A DNA stretch of 64,000 nucleotides from CALABS01 sp050260775 (lineage in GTDB: Bacteria > Pseudomonadota > Alphaproteobacteria > Rhodospirillales > Magnetospirillaceae). The notes under the pieces are model-generated. The model made no database searches and was not told where the DNA came from. It saw nothing but the letters and a program-made list of their open reading frames with translations. The DNA is taken from the NCBI GenBank assembly GCA_050260775.1, contig JBLNCP010000027.1, forward strand, positions 1 through 64,000, written 5' to 3'. Below, piece after piece: positions 11,690 to 20,800 of the stretch; within the stretch, counting starts at the first letter, position 1, and the number at the start of each line of letters is the position of its first letter. The position numbers were made by a program, and so were the translations under genes.

Positions 11690-11917
11690 TCAGCTGGCTT
11701 TGGAGCCTTCCTTCCCGTGCTCGATCCGCACCATGTAGATCAGCGGCTTCCCCCGGAACGCCTTGCTGAGCGTGTTCAGCACCCCCACCCCCAGCCGCAA
11801 CATCAGCACCAGGAAGAACCCGCCGGCGGCGATGGTGAAGTCGCCGGCCAGATACGCGATGCCCGCGCTTGCGACGAGCACCAGGAAGAGGATCGCGTTG
11901 TACTGACCAACCCACAT
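11690..11917 (-). CDS. Small two-helix membrane protein (75 aa)
   Basis: Start ATG 11917 (MWVGQYNAIL) has GGGAGGA upstream at 7-bp spacing, so it is preferred over the longer reading from 11974. Two hydrophobic stretches (about residues 8-25 and 28-48) predict two membrane helices with a basic C-terminal tail (FRGKPLIYMVRIEHGKEG). It is the first gene of the leftward run toward the Mokosh-like gene, 105 bp upstream of that gene, and is divergent from the XRE regulator. It does not match a family I can name. It could be a membrane partner of the defence operon or an unrelated passenger. Confidence 0.6.
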   Translation of the reverse strand: MWVGQYNAILFLVLVASAGIAYLAGDFTIAAGGFFLVLMLRLGVGVLNTLSKAFRGKPLIYMVRIEHGKEGSKAS

Positions 11918-11952
11918 GACGGTGTCCTCCCTTAATCGGCGAAGTTGCCGAA

Positions 11953-11970
11953 CATCGGATATATCCGATG
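11953..11970. promoter_or_regulatory. 18-bp perfect palindrome, probable XRE operator
   Basis: CATCGGATA followed by its exact inverse TATCCGATG lies between the leftward membrane-protein/defence operon and the rightward XRE-tniQ-tns genes. GTTGC (left) and GCAAC (right) extend the symmetry with a 4-bp offset. On the reverse strand TTGCCG, 16 bp and TATATC could be a -35/-10 pair, with the -10 inside the palindrome. Such a site is typical of autoregulating Cro/C.AhdI-type XRE proteins. Confidence 0.65.
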
Positions 11971-12003
11971 GCAACTAGACGGCAACGGCCCCGTCATGGC
12001 TTC

Positions 12004-12261
12004 ATGGACATCCGGGAGCAATTCGGGCGGACGCTTCGCGAAATCCGCACGGCGCAGGGCCTCACGCAGGAGGAATTGGCGTTTCGCGCCAGCATGAACG
12101 TGACCTATCTCAGCGACCTGGAACGCGGTCGCTGGAACCCGTCGCTGGCGATGATCGTCGACCTCGCCCGTGGGCTCGATGTCCATCCCTCGGACCTCCT
12201 GAAGCAGATCACTGTGGACGCTGAGGTTCCCCCAACGACCCGGAAGAAGCCCAGAGACTGA
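12004..12261 (+). CDS. XRE-family helix-turn-helix regulator
   Basis: An 85-residue regulator starting MDIREQFGRTLREIR. The HTH_3 domain spans residues ~9-63: LREIRTAQGLTQEELAFRA, then MNVTYLSDLERGRWNPSL as recognition helix and turn. It resembles controller (C) proteins of restriction systems. The ATG at 11968 is in frame but lies inside the 18-bp palindrome, so 12004 is the more likely start. It is divergent from the defence operon and upstream of tniQ (88-bp gap), so it may repress both itself and the flanking operons. Confidence 0.8.
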   Translation: MDIREQFGRTLREIRTAQGLTQEELAFRASMNVTYLSDLERGRWNPSLAMIVDLARGLDVHPSDLLKQITVDAEVPPTTRKKPRD

Positions 12262-12349
12262 TCCCTCTGGCTCAGGACTGCTCGACGCCGTGGTGCGCCC
12301 ATCCGCGCCACAACAAGGGATTAGCGTGCCTTCCGGAGGTTGATTGGCA

Positions 12350-13705
12350 ATGGACGCCTGGTCACTCTGGCCGTCACGGCCTCAGCCCTTCGCGGACGAG
12401 AGCTTCGCCTCATGGTTCATCCGCCTGGCGTACGCCAACGGCCTGCCGCCCAAAGACCTCTATCGCGCCGCGATGCCGGGGGCATACCTGCACAGTCTCG
12501 ACCTGGATCGGCTGGGCAGCCCTCAGCTCTTCCGGATGCTCGAGGAGAAGACCGGTGTGGAGTCGACACGTATTCAGGCGCTGACACTGGCCACCTGGCA
12601 GGGCAAGCTGTTCGATGCGGACGACGGCCTCAATAAGCTGCTGTGGCTGCCGCCGGTCGGGCGGGAGGTATCCAAGAAGTCCTTCGGCCAGCAGGTCTGC
12701 CCCCGTTGCCTGGACGAGGCCCCCCCATATTTCCGCAAGTTCTGGCGCCTGAGCTTCGTGACCGCATGCCCACGGCACGGGGTTCTGCTCGTTGACCGCT
12801 GCCGCAAATGCGGCTCGCCCATTGCGCCGGCCCGGGGCTTGGATGCCCGAGGGCGCCTGCGTTGCTTCCGTTGCGAAGCGGATTTCGCGCAAAGTACGGC
12901 CGAGCCGCTCTGGCGGGATGGCGATCTCGCCGTTCAGGATGCCTTGCTCCAAGGCGCCGGCGAGGGGTGGCTGGAACTTGGTGCGTATGGGCCGGTCCAT
13001 TCCCTGGCCGCCTTCCAGATTTTGATGCTGTTGTTCCGGTTGCTGGCCACCGGCCGCCCGTCTTTGGCGCTCCGGACCTGGCTGGCCGGCCGAATGGATT
13101 TCCCCACGGCGGCGCCGGCAACCATCCCCAGGATCAAGGAAGTCGAGCTGTTGAACCCCCGCTGCCGGCAGGAGCTGGTTAGGCTGGCGTGGCACCTAAT
13201 CGGTGACTGGCCGGGCCGCTTCGTCGAGGCTGCCGCCGCCGTCGGCCTGTCGACGCGCGACTTGATCCGGGGGCCGGTGCCTTTTGCCTACTGGCATCCC
13301 GTCACCACCCACCTGGCCGATCCTATCCGGGCCTACGGAGAGGAGGAGGCCAAGGCGGCCCGGGCCTGTCTGGAACGCCGCGGCGAGACGCCGCACTACC
13401 ATGCCCTGGTCCGTCTGACAGGGACCAAGATCACCGCCCGTAGGGATATCGCCGTGCCGGCCGGCTCGCACGTCCCCTACGGCCAAGGCCGGTTCTGGAA
13501 GCTGGACGGCGTGTCGCCGGAGGTACGCGAGGCAGTCAAACAGGCCGCCCGGCTGGAGGGCGAAAACGTCGCCAGTTGGGTGGAACGGGCTCTTCGCGCG
13601 GAACTTGGCACAAAATCAGCCATGATTTTGCCTTATTCGGCACTAAATGTAGTAACTCGACCAACTTCTGGGGTGGGGGATGCCGGTCCGGCGAATACCG
13701 CATAG
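12350..13705 (+). CDS. tniQ: TniQ-family transposon target-selection protein with RHH-like tail
   Basis: A 451-residue TniQ. GGAGG (12335-12339) precedes the ATG. Two zinc-ribbon pairs are visible: CPRC and CPRH (ligands near residues 117, 120, 140, 143), and CRKC and CFRC (near 151, 154, 172, 175). TniQ/TnsD proteins bind the target site and recruit TnsC. Residues ~387-420 (SPEVREAVKQAARLEGENVA, then SWVERALRAEL) look like a ribbon-helix-helix DNA-binding unit, unusual for TniQ. It overlaps tnsA by 26 bp. No Cas gene or CRISPR is nearby, so targeting is probably protein-DNA, with tRNA-Gln the obvious candidate. Naming it TnsD would need proof of sequence-specific binding. Confidence 0.85.
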   Translation: MDAWSLWPSRPQPFADESFASWFIRLAYANGLPPKDLYRAAMPGAYLHSLDLDRLGSPQLFRMLEEKTGVESTRIQALTLATWQGKLFDADDGLNKLLWLPPVGREVSKKSFGQQVCPRCLDEAPPYFRKFWRLSFVTACPRHGVLLVDRCRKCGSPIAPARGLDARGRLRCFRCEADFAQSTAEPLWRDGDLAVQDALLQGAGEGWLELGAYGPVHSLAAFQILMLLFRLLATGRPSLALRTWLAGRMDFPTAAPATIPRIKEVELLNPRCRQELVRLAWHLIGDWPGRFVEAAAAVGLSTRDLIRGPVPFAYWHPVTTHLADPIRAYGEEEAKAARACLERRGETPHYHALVRLTGTKITARRDIAVPAGSHVPYGQGRFWKLDGVSPEVREAVKQAARLEGENVASWVERALRAELGTKSAMILPYSALNVVTRPTSGVGDAGPANTA

Positions 13706-14321
13706 TCGCCGGAGTGTCACTGGGATCGTCACCGGTGCTGGCCGATCACTCCGGGTGGAATCGACGCTCGAGCGCGATTTCGCGACGCTCTCCCTGTTTG
13801 ACCGCGACATCGTCGGCGTGGAGGAACAGCCGGTTTGCATCCGCTACCGCCATGAGGGGCGTGCAAGGCGCTATACCCCTGATTTCCTCGTTCGCAATTG
13901 GTCAGCGGCGCCGCGGCTGATCGAAGTGAAGTACCTGGCCGACTTGGCCAAAAACGAAGATCGGTATGCCCCTGGGTTCGCCGCGGCTCATCAGTACGCG
14001 GCCGGAAGGGGCTGGAGCTTCGAGATCGCCACAGAAGCGGACATCCGAACCCCTCGCCTCGAAAACGCCCGCTTCCTCCTGCCACACCGATCCACCCATC
14101 CCGATGAAGTGATGTGCTCCAATATCCTGGGTGCCGCGGCAGGCGGTTCACCGACTGTCCGAGCCTTGGTGAATGCCGTCGCCGGCGAGGACCAGGTTGC
14201 CCGGGCGACCGCCCTGCAGGCGCTGTGGCATCTGGTCGCCACCTTCGTCATCACCGTCGACCTCGATACCCCGATCACCATGGGCAGCACGCTCCGCCTA
14301 TCAGCGGAGGCCCGGTCGTGA
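13680..14321 (+). CDS. tnsA: TnsA-like transposon endonuclease
   Basis: A 213-residue TnsA homologue, which cuts the 5' ends of the transposon so it leaves the donor by cut-and-paste. The PD-(D/E)XK-like active site is visible: Glu in ESTLERDF (residues 27-34), Asp68 in TPDFLV and E82-V-K84 in LIEVKY. The C-terminal half (~110-213) is Ala-rich helical and would contact TnsB/TnsC. GGTGGGG lies directly before the ATG. It overlaps tniQ (26 bp) and tnsB (4 bp, GTGA), so all tns genes are translationally coupled. Confidence 0.88.
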   Translation: MPVRRIPHSRRSVTGIVTGAGRSLRVESTLERDFATLSLFDRDIVGVEEQPVCIRYRHEGRARRYTPDFLVRNWSAAPRLIEVKYLADLAKNEDRYAPGFAAAHQYAAGRGWSFEIATEADIRTPRLENARFLLPHRSTHPDEVMCSNILGAAAGGSPTVRALVNAVAGEDQVARATALQALWHLVATFVITVDLDTPITMGSTLRLSAEARS

Positions 14322-16219
14322 CCGCGCTACGGAGCTACGCGCCAAAAACAGAAGCGGAATTTCGCGGCCGCCGTTGCGTAATCGTGCGCGCGGTCTCGCC
14401 CAGCGAGGTTCTCGTCCGGTTCAAGGACGGGGGCGACGACACCGAGGTTGTGCGGGTGACTGACCTGCAGGCGCCAGCGGATCCTGACGCTCCAGCCATT
14501 CGTCCCATCGACGCGCTCCACCCCGACGACATCGCCGAGGCCAAACGCCGACTGGAGATCATCCGCCCGATCCTGGAATGCCGGCGCGGGCGAATGCAGC
14601 TTGTCAAAGTCCTGGCCGAGCAGCATGGAATCGGTGCGTCGACCATCCGGCGCTGGGTGAAGGACTACGAGGATCGAGGGCTGCTGTCCGACCTGGCGCC
14701 CAGGCGTAAGGGCCGCACCATGCCCAAAGGCCTGGATAGCAGAGTCGAAGAGATCATCCAGGCGGTCATCCAGGACTTCTATCTGACCAAGCAGCAGCGC
14801 AGCCAGAGGAAGACCATCGAGGAAGTCATCCGCCGCTGCCGGGCACGCGGCCTGGCGCCGCCGCACAAGAGTACAATCCGCTCGCGCATCAAGGCCGTGG
14901 ACGAGCGTGAGCGCGTGGCGAAACGGCAAGGGCGCAAGGCGGCCAGGGACCGCTTCGCACCGGTGCGGGGCAAGTTCCCCGGGGCTGACTGGCCGCTGGC
15001 AGTCGTCCAGATCGACCACACCAAGCTCGATATCGAGCTGGTCGACGACGACAGCCGCCAGCCCATCGGACGGCCCTGGCTCACCCTGGCCATCGACGTG
15101 TTCAGCCGCATGATCACCGGCTTCTACATCTCCCTGGACCATCCCGGTGCGGCGGCGGTCGGCATGTGCGTCGCCCAGTCCATCCTGCAGAAGGACGCCG
15201 AACTCCAGCACCTTGGGGTGAACGGGGATTGGCCGGTGTGGGGCAAACCCCAGACCATCCATGCCGACAACGGCAAGGACTTCCGCAGCCGCACGCTGGC
15301 CAAGGCCTGCGAGCAGTATGCTATCAACATCGACTGGCGGCCGGTGAGGGTTCCACACTATGGCGGGCACATCGAGCGGCTGATGGGCACCGTGGCCAAG
15401 GAGATCCACTCATTGCCGGGCACCACGTTCTCGAACATCCGGCAGAAGGGCGAATACGATTCGGCCAAGGAAGCTGTGCTGACATTGAACGAACTCACCC
15501 GCCTGTTCGCCGAGTTCGTCGTCAACGAGTACCACAAGAAGCCTCACCGGGGGATCGGCATGTCCCCGCTCGAAAAGTGGTGGGAAGGCGTCAACGGTGA
15601 TGGCCGCAAGCAGAAGGGCACTGGCTTGCCGCCGCCCATTGCCGATCCCAGGCGCCTCTATCTCGACTTCCTTCCGTTCGTCGAGCGGTCAGTGCAAACC
15701 GAAGGCATCGTTTGGGATCACATCCACTATTACTGCGAGACTATCCGCCCCTGGATCAGCGCCCGCCGCGGCGGCTCGACCGCGAACTTCATCATCCGCC
15801 GTGACCCCCGGGACATCAGCTGCCTGTATTTCTTCGATCCCCAGATCAAGGACTACATCGAGGTTCCGTACCGTGACGCCGACCAGCCATCGGTGTCGCT
15901 GTGGGAGTACCGGGCGGCGCGGAAACAGCTCGCCAGCCAGGGCCAGGCCGACGCCACCGTAGACGAGGTGTTCGCCTGCATCGAACGCCGGCGTCAGATC
16001 ATCGACGAGGCGGCGGACAAGACCCGCCGCATGCGCCGTGAACGGCAGCGCCGTAAGGCGACGGCCGAACAACTGGCGCGTCGGCCGACCGCCGAACCAT
16101 CTCCCAAGGTCGCACCCAAGCCCTCCGTCAAGCTGGTGGTCGACAACTCGACCGCCAAGCAACCGGAGGAGTTCGACATCCCTGACGACGTCATCAGCAG
16201 AGGGGCAGAGGAATGGTAG
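14318..16219 (+). CDS. tnsB: TnsB-like DDE transposase
   Basis: A 633-residue transposase starting at GTG 14318, overlapping the tnsA stop. N-terminal helix-turn-helix domains (residues ~60-170; for example IGASTIRRWVKDYEDRGLL) bind the end repeats. The retroviral-integrase-fold core carries D233 (QIDHTKL), D317 (HADNGKDF) and E353 (HIERLMG), spaced DD(35)E. A C-terminal Mu-type beta-barrel follows, and the last ~70 residues are basic and disordered, the usual TnsC contact. It joins transposon 3' ends to the target. The 5-bp duplication fits the staggered cut of this family. Confidence 0.92.
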   Translation: MTALRSYAPKTEAEFRGRRCVIVRAVSPSEVLVRFKDGGDDTEVVRVTDLQAPADPDAPAIRPIDALHPDDIAEAKRRLEIIRPILECRRGRMQLVKVLAEQHGIGASTIRRWVKDYEDRGLLSDLAPRRKGRTMPKGLDSRVEEIIQAVIQDFYLTKQQRSQRKTIEEVIRRCRARGLAPPHKSTIRSRIKAVDERERVAKRQGRKAARDRFAPVRGKFPGADWPLAVVQIDHTKLDIELVDDDSRQPIGRPWLTLAIDVFSRMITGFYISLDHPGAAAVGMCVAQSILQKDAELQHLGVNGDWPVWGKPQTIHADNGKDFRSRTLAKACEQYAINIDWRPVRVPHYGGHIERLMGTVAKEIHSLPGTTFSNIRQKGEYDSAKEAVLTLNELTRLFAEFVVNEYHKKPHRGIGMSPLEKWWEGVNGDGRKQKGTGLPPPIADPRRLYLDFLPFVERSVQTEGIVWDHIHYYCETIRPWISARRGGSTANFIIRRDPRDISCLYFFDPQIKDYIEVPYRDADQPSVSLWEYRAARKQLASQGQADATVDEVFACIERRRQIIDEAADKTRRMRRERQRRKATAEQLARRPTAEPSPKVAPKPSVKLVVDNSTAKQPEEFDIPDDVISRGAEEW

Positions 16220-17115
16220 AACCTGCAATCGACCCAGCCGCCGGCACCGGCCGGCTTGCCATGCTCGGCGACACCAGCACCGAACTTGCCGAGCGCATCC
16301 TCCATATCTGGCGGGATTTTTGGGTCGACTACCCCGTCGGCAACCAGGTCCTGGCCCACCTGCAGTCGCTCTATGAGCGCCCCAGGACGCACCGGCCACC
16401 CTGCTGTACCATCTACGGCGACACCAACAGCGGCAAGAGCCATATCGCCCTCAAGTTCGCCCGCGACCACAAAGTGCCGGAGTTGAAGGCGGAGGAGCAG
16501 GCCTACATGCCGGTGGTCATGGTGACCAACCCGCCCCATGGCGACCTGCGCGGATTCTACACCGCCACCCTGAACAGGATCGGCGCTCCCTTCGCCCCCA
16601 GCACCCGGCTGGACCGGCTGCTCGAGCAGATGCTCGGCCACCTCACCCGGTTGAGAACGCGCATGCTGATCGTGGACGAGATCCAGCACATCCTGGCCGG
16701 CAAGGTCGACCAGCGGACCATGTTCATGAACTGCCTGAAATACCTGTCCAACGAACTGCAGATTCCCGTGGTCGCCGTCGGCACCTTGGGTGCCCTGCGG
16801 ACATTGTACAGCGATCCCCAGCTCGCGAACCGTTTTGAATCGACGCCCGTGCCCCGATGGGAGGCCAACCAGGACTATGCGGTATTCCTCACCCGCCTTG
16901 CTGCCCAGATGGGCTTGGAGAAGCGGAGCGAGTTCCGTCGGCGGGACATCGTGATCCGGTTCCATGCCATGACTGAAGGGTTGACAGGGGAGACACGGAA
17001 GCTGATGGGGTGCGCGGCGGAGACGGCTATCCGGTCGGGCAGGGAAATAATTGACCCAGAGACGCTTGAGGCTACGCCTTGGCTAAGACCTGGCGAGCGA
17101 AAGAAAGGGCTTTGA
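16213..17115 (+). CDS. tnsC: TnsC/TniB-like AAA+ regulator of transposition
   Basis: A 300-residue AAA+ ATPase. Walker A is GDTNSGKS (residues 69-76), Walker B is MLIVDEIQH (~153-161), and a sensor-type GTLGAL follows. TnsC/TniB forms filaments on target DNA, links TniQ to the transposase and enforces target immunity. The start overlaps the tnsB stop by 7 bp. The short length fits TniB-type proteins rather than the ~550-residue Tn7 TnsC. It is convergent with the PD-(D/E)XK gene, with 10 bp between the stops. Confidence 0.9.
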   Translation: MVEPAIDPAAGTGRLAMLGDTSTELAERILHIWRDFWVDYPVGNQVLAHLQSLYERPRTHRPPCCTIYGDTNSGKSHIALKFARDHKVPELKAEEQAYMPVVMVTNPPHGDLRGFYTATLNRIGAPFAPSTRLDRLLEQMLGHLTRLRTRMLIVDEIQHILAGKVDQRTMFMNCLKYLSNELQIPVVAVGTLGALRTLYSDPQLANRFESTPVPRWEANQDYAVFLTRLAAQMGLEKRSEFRRRDIVIRFHAMTEGLTGETRKLMGCAAETAIRSGREIIDPETLEATPWLRPGERKKGL

Positions 17116-17125
17116 GTGGTTATGA

Positions 17126-17875
17126 TTACGCTTTCGCTTTTACTCGACGATGCCCTGCCGCCAATCTTCTTCGGCCACACTTTGTCGGGGCTGTGGTCTC
17201 CTGGCCGCACGAAGCCTCTTTAGCAGGCCAAGAGCAAGGATATGGTAGCAATGTGTGCTGGATGCAAAAGAACCCACCATCTCCTTCCCTTGCATGTGTA
17301 GTGATCAGCCTCTTGTAAAGAAGACGGGTTTGCTCACCAGAACCTCTACCAAATAGGCGCAGAGTTTGTTTGCGTGCTTCAATCGCGTGTAAGATGGCCT
17401 GCTCAGCTTTAATAACATCGCCATTCATCACATAGCCGATCATGACGCCCAGGGGAACCATCTCAGCGTATTTGGCCGAAACGTAACGCATCATGCCTTC
17501 GTCGACGTAGAGGTCGGCCAATGACCTGACACGACCGCGAGCATCAGTTAGGTTAAGTCTCTTACACTCAAACGGAACGTACAGCGCGCCATCGTTATCA
17601 AGAAGAATAGCGATATCTATGATGCCTTTGGTTACCACGTCACCAATTTGCAATTCTTCTAGCAATGCATATTGGTATATAATTGGTCCAAGGAAGCGAC
17701 CGCCACGCGGGTGTTCCTTGAGGCGTTCCACCAAGACCTTGGTTATCTCGTCCTCGAGAGGTAGTTCGTCGCCTGGAATGCAGCAGGTCGGCCAAATCTC
17801 TGGCAGCAGGTCCGCGACCTTCTGCTCAACGGATACGTAATCACCGACCATCGGTTCTAAGTCACCAATAATCAT
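17126..17875 (-). CDS. PD-(D/E)XK nuclease-like protein, partner of adenine methyltransferase
   Basis: A 249-residue protein whose start overlaps the methyltransferase stop by 4 bp (ATGA). A nuclease core is readable: acidic helix LEDEITKVLVERL (residues ~40-52), D87 in GIIDIAILLD, and E103-C-K105 in PFECKRLN, i.e. D-x15-E-x-K. Pairing with a methyltransferase suggests the restriction half of a restriction-modification-type module. The last ~50 residues are Cys/Arg-rich and run up to the tnsC stop; they may be read-through left when the cargo was joined to the tns genes. Low GC supports recent acquisition. Function is inference. Confidence 0.65.
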   Translation of the reverse strand: MIIGDLEPMVGDYVSVEQKVADLLPEIWPTCCIPGDELPLEDEITKVLVERLKEHPRGGRFLGPIIYQYALLEELQIGDVVTKGIIDIAILLDNDGALYVPFECKRLNLTDARGRVRSLADLYVDEGMMRYVSAKYAEMVPLGVMIGYVMNGDVIKAEQAILHAIEARKQTLRLFGRGSGEQTRLLYKRLITTHAREGDGGFFCIQHTLLPYPCSWPAKEASCGQETTAPTKCGRRRLAAGHRRVKAKA

Positions 17876-20800
17876 TCGGCAGCCTCAGTTCCCTGACCAG
17901 GGTAGTGCCGCCTTGCCCGATGGAGATCGGCGACAATTGCATCTGCATCGGACAATGCCGTACTCGAAAGCCAATTCCTCAACGTCATTGGCTTAAACAA
18001 GTATAGCTTATTACAGAGTGCGATACGAAGATCCGGTAACATCTGGAAATTTCCGGACATTTTCGAAGGAAGCATCTGCCATGCAGTTGTAAGCAAGCCC
18101 TCTAAGTCTCCAGATAGGGATTCCGTATAGGCTTGTTGTTTGTTTTCTGCATTTACGCTAACGGCAACCACGCCGAGATCCGCACATGATGCGACCAAAT
18201 CCACCAGAACGGCCTTCCCTGGTGCGACCCATTCCTGAAGGGCCTTAGCTAGGGCATTCCCGTAAGCACTACGATTTTCATATCTAGCAGGACGCCAAAT
18301 ATCTGGAACGTCGCCATCGCGCGGCTGCATCGCCGGAACGATGTATTTCAGAGTGTCGTCGACGATGGCGACCTCGGCCTCTGTGAGATCAAAATACCTG
18401 TAGACAAGCTCATCTACCATGTCGACGGACACACTTGTTCCCGCCAATAGGGGCAGGTCGCTCCCCAATTGAGCAGCGTCGATGAGATCGCAAATTTGGC
18501 GGGCGACACCATATGCCTTTTCTGGATCGGGCAGGTCTTCCGGCGCGGGGAAGGGCAGATCCAAGAGCTCTTCCTGGTGAACCTTTGCGCGATCAGTCCC
18601 CAGGTTCGCGGTTTGGTGAAATGCGTACCAAGCCGCTAACTTCGAATTTAGGATTGCCGTAAGTAGCTTTGCACGTGGCCGATCTGCTTCTGGAAAGCGG
18701 ATTGCTTGAATAGAATCACGAAAAGTGATGTCTTGTTCAGTATATGTGGCTCTAAGGCGTCCTTCATCCCGCTTCACCCCTTGAGGGATGAGTATATGAG
18801 GCCCTTTGAAACCGTCCACAAAACCTGCCCGATGTACCGTGGCACTAGGCCATGGGCGTGAGTCCATGCGTGGCTGCGCTAACGCGGTGAACGACCTGGT
18901 TTCAAGGTGTGGATATCTTGTTACATCGACACATTGTTTTGTCGAGTACTCAGGGTCATTGAGCCGCTTTTCTGAAGCCGGTTTGAATCCCTGCCCGATC
19001 ACCCAGCCAGTGCGAGGAGAAAGCTTTCTACGAGAGATGTTTTCGAACTCATCGATTAGGTCGCCGGCTTTTGGCAGGCCTGACAGGAAGCCTAGAAGCT
19101 TTTCGTCCGGACGCCGCGCCCAAAGTTTTCGCTTGAGAATGCGGCCGTCAGCGATCACGGCATCAGAACGAAGCGTGTTTCGATCAGCCGCCGTCAGGCA
19201 AATGACCTGTCGGCCGACAAGATTCATATCAGCCTTGGGGCACCAATACTCAAAGATGTATGGGCGCCCGCGTTCCGGCAATTCGCCACGGAACATCATT
19301 AAAGCTGCCGGCCGGTCGGCCCCATCGAAAAGCAAGAACGACAGATCAGCCATATTCACAATGGCTGTGACGTTAATTTCCTCGAAGAGCCTCGAGCGGG
19401 CAGAGACGCTCTCCCTCGAATGGTTGTGCAGAAAGGCCATAGCAGGAAGGAGGAATGCCACCAACCCATTGGCAGTCCGGCCTTTGACGGCTTTCCACAC
19501 AAAGGCCCAGGCCACCTCATCCGACGGGCACGGAAAGCCGCGTTCTGCGCTCCAGGCAAGCCCGCCGCCGGGGTCCCGCCGCCGACTCGCCCAGGGCGGG
19601 TTGCCTATCAACACCTCGCCTCCAGGGGCATCGTCGAGCTCCCCAAAGAAGCTTCGCCGCATCAAGGTGACACCATGAAGCTTCGGCAAAATGTGCCCCC
19701 TTTCCATCAACGAAATGATGTCGGGGGGAGTAACCTGTTCCAAGAGGGCAATGTATAGCGAGAAGGCCGCGACGCGCAGAGCCGATGGGTTGATGTCAGC
19801 ACCGCGGATTCTATTTACGACCTTGAGGAGCGCTGGCCAGTCCAACGGCCGCCCACTCTTGACGCGCTCGTGCTCTACAAGACGTTGAAACATCCGGACC
19901 AGGAAAATTCCCGAGCCACATGCTGGATCCTTAATGGCGGCGTTTTCACGCTCTGCCGCGGACATCGCATCCCAAGCCTTACCCACAACCATGTCGGCCA
20001 AGAACATGGGCGTGTAATATGCTCCATCAGCTCGCCTCTCCTCCTCGTTTTCTCCGAGAAATCGATCGTATACCGAGCTAAGCAGTTCCACTGGAATATA
20101 TCGGAAATCGTAGCCCCACAGGCGAAGTTGCCTCCGCTCCATGTCTTCGACGCCAGCGCGGAAACGCGCCAATACCTCTAAGTGATCCGAAGTAAGGGGT
20201 GCCCGGACATCCTCTTGCTCAAAGGAGCATGGAGCAATAAACAGGCCGCCATTGAAGTGATCTCGCAGCTGCACAAAGAGCGCGTCAAGTGCGTCAGATC
20301 GTCCAGAGACAAGCACTTCGGAAAATGTGCCAAAACGGCTTCCAGTTGCCGAGCGGAAGTATTGCTCCGACACAATCCCCCGATCTTCTAGATAGGCGAT
20401 AAACATCACCTGCATCAGAATGGCTTGCGCAGCCAGAGGCGCGAGGCCGCTGCGTTTCAGGGCCGCATAGGAAGACATCAGGTTGGACAGGAGTACCTGG
20501 TCAACCCGCTCCTCGCGCCCGTGATATTGCACATGGTCCAGCCACCATCGACCTGATTCCACGCTCAGCACAATATCCCTGACTCGAAGAGCATCGAGCA
20601 CTCGACTGAACGTGACAACGAGGCGCCTGTCCGCCCCCTCTTCGCCACTCGCACTCCCGGGTAATTTTGAGAGCGAGTAGGCCCGGATGGCGTCCGAACT
20701 GACCACCACCAACAAACCCATTAGCCCCTGATTCCACAGGGCACGGTGCACGCGATCGATTTCGCCCTCGGGCACATCGTCGCCAACCAAGAAGCCAACG

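Noticed and set aside
13600..13680. Internal transposon end between tniQ and tnsA
   Set aside because: AT-rich stretch, but no TGT...TGAGC end motif; tniQ and tnsA frames overlap through it.
12350..17115. CRISPR-associated transposon (CAST)
   Set aside because: No cas genes, repeat-spacer array or tracrRNA-like sequence was seen anywhere in the element.
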